Shown here: in pieces, positions 62,367 through 64,000 of the stretch
Position numbering within the stretch: the first letter of the stretch is position 1
Layout: the number at the start of each line of letters is the position of its first letter
DNA from: Hahellaceae bacterium
Lineage (GTDB): Bacteria > Pseudomonadota > Gammaproteobacteria > Pseudomonadales > Oleiphilaceae
NCBI GenBank assembly: GCA_024234505.1
Contig: JACKOD010000003.1
Location: forward strand, 660,070-724,069
Direction: 5' to 3'
DNA: 64,000 nt
Made by a program: the position numbers and the translations under genes
The notes under the pieces: model-generated
The model's input: the letters and a program-made list of their open reading frames with translations, nothing else
Told to the model about the DNA's origin: nothing
Databases searched by the model: none

Positions 62367-63374
62367 TTATGCCGCCAGAGGAATGTCCTTCAACTGACGG
62401 TCTGGATTCAACGCTACGGCTCCCTGCGGAGTCCAATTGCGGGTTTGCCTGGACCAACGCTCAGGATGCTTCTCCTGTGCTTGTCGATATAGTGCATCGC
62501 GTTTTGCCAATAGCTCAACATCCTTCCCTGCATGCCTCTGCGCTGGTGTCACAAAGCGAATACCGCTGTGTCGATGCTCCTGGTTGTAGAAGCGGTCGAA
62601 TTTCAGCATCCAGTGGCGGGCGTCTTCCAGTGTCGCAAAGCCGCGTGAAGGCCATTGCGGACAGTATTTCACGGTGCGGAACAACGACTCCGAAAACGGA
62701 TTGTCATTACTCACCCGTGGTCGGCTGTGGGACGACGTAATGCCCAGCTCCTGTAACTTGGCCTTGAGCGTGCTCGACGTCATCGGCGCACCGTTGTCAG
62801 CATGTAGCACCAGTGGTTTATGCAGGCACTGCTCGCGTAAAACCGCTCGCTGGATCAATGTCGACGCCAACTCGCCGGATTCGCAAGAGTGTACCTCCCA
62901 CGCCACCAGCTTGCGGCTGTACACATCCAGGATCGCATACAGAAACCAGTACAGGCCCCGCACTGTCGACGGCATGTAACTGATGTCCCAGCTCCATACT
63001 TGGTTTGGGCCTGTCGCCACCTGCGTGGTGGGCGCCGCTCGCTTGACCGGCGCCTTGGCCCGGCCCCGATAATGCAATTGGTCCTCAGCCTTCAGCACCC
63101 GGTAAAAACTCGACTCCGACGCCAGATACTCACCCTGGTCCGCCAGCCGTGGCACGATCTGCGAGGGCGGCAGACTGGCATATTCCGGCTGGTTGCACAG
63201 CGCCACAATGGCTTCCCGCTCCGCTTCACTCAAGCGATTGACTGGCGCCGGACGTATTGCGTCCGGGCGCCCATCGGCTCGCACCTGGCCTTCCGCATCC
63301 AACCAGCGGCGCAGCGTACGCGTGGGCAGCTCCAGTTCTCCTGCGGCCTTGTCACGACGGGCACCGGCAGCCAC
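62367..63374 (-). CDS. IS3-family transposase OrfB (DDE integrase core)
   Basis: A 335-residue frame containing a helix-turn-helix remnant (LELPTRTLRRWLDAEGQ), an HTH_21-like segment and the rve integrase core. DDE residues are visible: Asp in VWSWDISYMPS, Asp in LVLHADNGAPMTS, Glu in NDNPFSESLFRTVKYC. The reading frame continues upstream past the GTG at 63374 to overlap orfA, and is reached by a -1 frameshift at 63467-63461, so the active transposase is an OrfAB fusion. Confidence 0.92.
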   Translation of the reverse strand: MAAGARRDKAAGELELPTRTLRRWLDAEGQVRADGRPDAIRPAPVNRLSEAEREAIVALCNQPEYASLPPSQIVPRLADQGEYLASESSFYRVLKAEDQLHYRGRAKAPVKRAAPTTQVATGPNQVWSWDISYMPSTVRGLYWFLYAILDVYSRKLVAWEVHSCESGELASTLIQRAVLREQCLHKPLVLHADNGAPMTSSTLKAKLQELGITSSHSRPRVSNDNPFSESLFRTVKYCPQWPSRGFATLEDARHWMLKFDRFYNQEHRHSGIRFVTPAQRHAGKDVELLAKRDALYRQAQEKHPERWSRQTRNWTPQGAVALNPDRQLKDIPLAA

Positions 63375-63421
63375 CGCCTCCTGGTAGAGTTCGATGCACT
63401 GCTGGCGCTCCTCGACGGGGA

Positions 63422-63922
63422 TCAGTTGTCCTCGTCCTCTTCGCCGTACAAGGCCCTCAGCTTTTTTCGCAGCACCAACAGCGCTGCCGCTTCCGCCAAG
63501 GCCTTTTCCTTACGCTGAAGCTCCCGCTCCAACTGCCGGATGCGCTTACGATCTGCCTTGCTCTGTTCACGCTCAGCCTGACGGCGTTGGGCCTCCGTCT
63601 GGGTACCGGCAATACAGGCTTGTTTCCACTCTTTCACCTGCTCCGGCAACAGACCTTTTTCCCGACAATACTGACTTAGCTCCACCTCGGACAATCCGGC
63701 TGTTTCCACCACTACGGCGAACTTCGCTTCCGCTGACCACTGTTCAGGACTACGACCACTCTGGGGCACTGGCTTACCTTCTGCTCTTAACTGATGCAGC
63801 CAATGATACAGGGTCGGTTCCGAAATGCCTTCTTCCTTTGCCACACTGGGCACCGGGCGACTCAAGGGCGGTAACAGCTTCTTCAGGACCGCCTCTTTCC
63901 GTTCCGGAGAGTAACGTGCCAT
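63422..63922 (-). CDS. IS3-family transposase OrfA
   Basis: A 166-residue protein with an HTH domain (MARYSPERKEAVLKKLLPP, SVAKEEGISEPTLYHWLHQL), a second HTH-like block (SEVELSQYCREKGLLPEQV) and a C-terminal leucine-zipper coiled coil (RKRIRQLERELQRKEKALAE). The ATG at 63922 with AAGAAGG upstream is preferred to the one at 63976. The frameshift site lies 16 codons before its stop. Confidence 0.9.
   Translation of the reverse strand: MARYSPERKEAVLKKLLPPLSRPVPSVAKEEGISEPTLYHWLHQLRAEGKPVPQSGRSPEQWSAEAKFAVVVETAGLSEVELSQYCREKGLLPEQVKEWKQACIAGTQTEAQRRQAEREQSKADRKRIRQLERELQRKEKALAEAAALLVLRKKLRALYGEEDEDN
63461..63467 (-). other. Programmed -1 ribosomal frameshift site of the IS
   Basis: Minus-strand A-AAA-AAG in the orfA frame (codons CGA AAA AAG), the classic slippery heptamer of IS3-family elements. 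A -1 slip leads without a stop through LIPVEERQQCIELYQEA into orfB. Confidence 0.85.
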
Positions 63923-63987
63923 ACAACCTTCTTTCCGCCCACCGTCTTGTCTTTTAAGATTCAGGGGATCGGACAACTATCCTGACA

Positions 63988-63992
63988 CGGCG
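63988..63992. repeat. Right copy of IS target-site duplication CGGCG
   Basis: The second copy of the 5-bp direct repeat, directly outside the right IS end. The last 13 bases of the window are presumably the continuing 5-prime part of the PAS-GGDEF-EAL gene. Confidence 0.6.
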
Positions 63993-64000
63993 GGCCACCG

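Larger units (their letters stand above)
62336..63987 (-). mobile_element. Complete IS3-like insertion sequence
   Basis: About 1.65 kb, GC-richer than its surroundings. A 13-bp perfect terminal inverted repeat GATAGTTGTCCGA (62344-62356 and 63969-63981) extends outward to 17 of 19 matches; the right end terminates in ...TGACA, the CA end usual for the IS3 family, while the left outer end is slightly degenerate. It encodes OrfA and OrfB with an A-AAA-AAG frameshift site, and is flanked by CGGCG on both sides. It looks intact and possibly active. It interrupts a c-di-GMP signalling gene. Confidence 0.88.

Noticed and set aside
62889..63957. Several plus-strand frames of 140-209 codons across the IS
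   Set aside because: The IS is GC-rich, which produces long spurious frames. The minus-strand OrfA/OrfB explain the region fully.

Overview
The window reads as a chromosomal segment of a free-living, probably marine or aquatic, gammaproteobacterium. The basis is gene content: a Pseudomonas-like PhaD/phasin pair, a MerR-regulated leucine (liu) operon, etfBA/ETF-QO, gspEFGHIJKLM, LapG, an NhaD antiporter and a gpsA-DUF4389-sixA run. Genus cannot be fixed by reading alone. Base composition is moderate and even, except for one clearly GC-richer insertion sequence at the right edge. I saw no rRNA, tRNA, CRISPR array, prophage or plasmid backbone.

Layout. 1-9.9 kb: an HDOD protein, a PrsK/PrsR-type two-component pair with no exosortase genes beside it, an SDR plus MGAT-like acyltransferase pair, a phasin converging on a PhaD-type regulator, and xthA. 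10-18 kb: an HD phosphohydrolase, a receiver-PP2C/STAS partner-switching pair, gpsA-DUF4389-sixA, a class V aminotransferase, a radical SAM protein and DUF1285. 18-22.1 kb: ETF-QO and etfBA, divergent around a 20-bp perfect palindrome of PsrA type. 22.1-31.3 kb: the operon liuR-A-B-C-D-E-aacS, largely translationally coupled, preceded by a 16-bp palindrome between promoter elements. Leucine carbon and electrons can flow from liuA to ETF and ETF-QO, and acetoacetate is reactivated by AacS. 31.4-40.4 kb: an orphan lapG, then a type II secretion operon gspEFGHIJKLM that lacks gspC, gspD and gspN. 40.5-45.7 kb: a GNAT protein, then a likely DUF432 protein, mscS, a RimB-like zinc protease, rimK and an AstE/aspartoacylase-like deacylase. 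45.7-48.8 kb: a decay zone with an N-terminally truncated MDR oxidoreductase and a frameshifted chemoreceptor. 49-52.7 kb: nhaD, a solute-binding protein and a COG0523 GTPase.

52.8-58.9 kb holds the most interesting locus, a four-gene minus-strand operon: a MarR regulator, a 1060-residue MMPL/RND transporter fused to a LolA-like periplasmic domain through a helix that still looks like a signal peptide, a DUF1302 outer-membrane-type protein and an alpha/beta hydrolase. Three near-identical 15-bp operator candidates lie upstream of the regulator and the transporter. I read it as a MarR-controlled trans-envelope exporter of a lipid or other hydrophobic compound. The substrate is unknown.

59-64 kb: two hypothetical genes, an FKBP-type isomerase, and a PAS-GGDEF-EAL gene cut by a complete IS3-like element. 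The element has terminal inverted repeats, a 5-bp flanking direct repeat and a classical A-AAA-AAG frameshift site. Start codons were revised where a ribosome binding site, translational coupling or family alignment pointed to an internal start; those revisions are stated in each entry.
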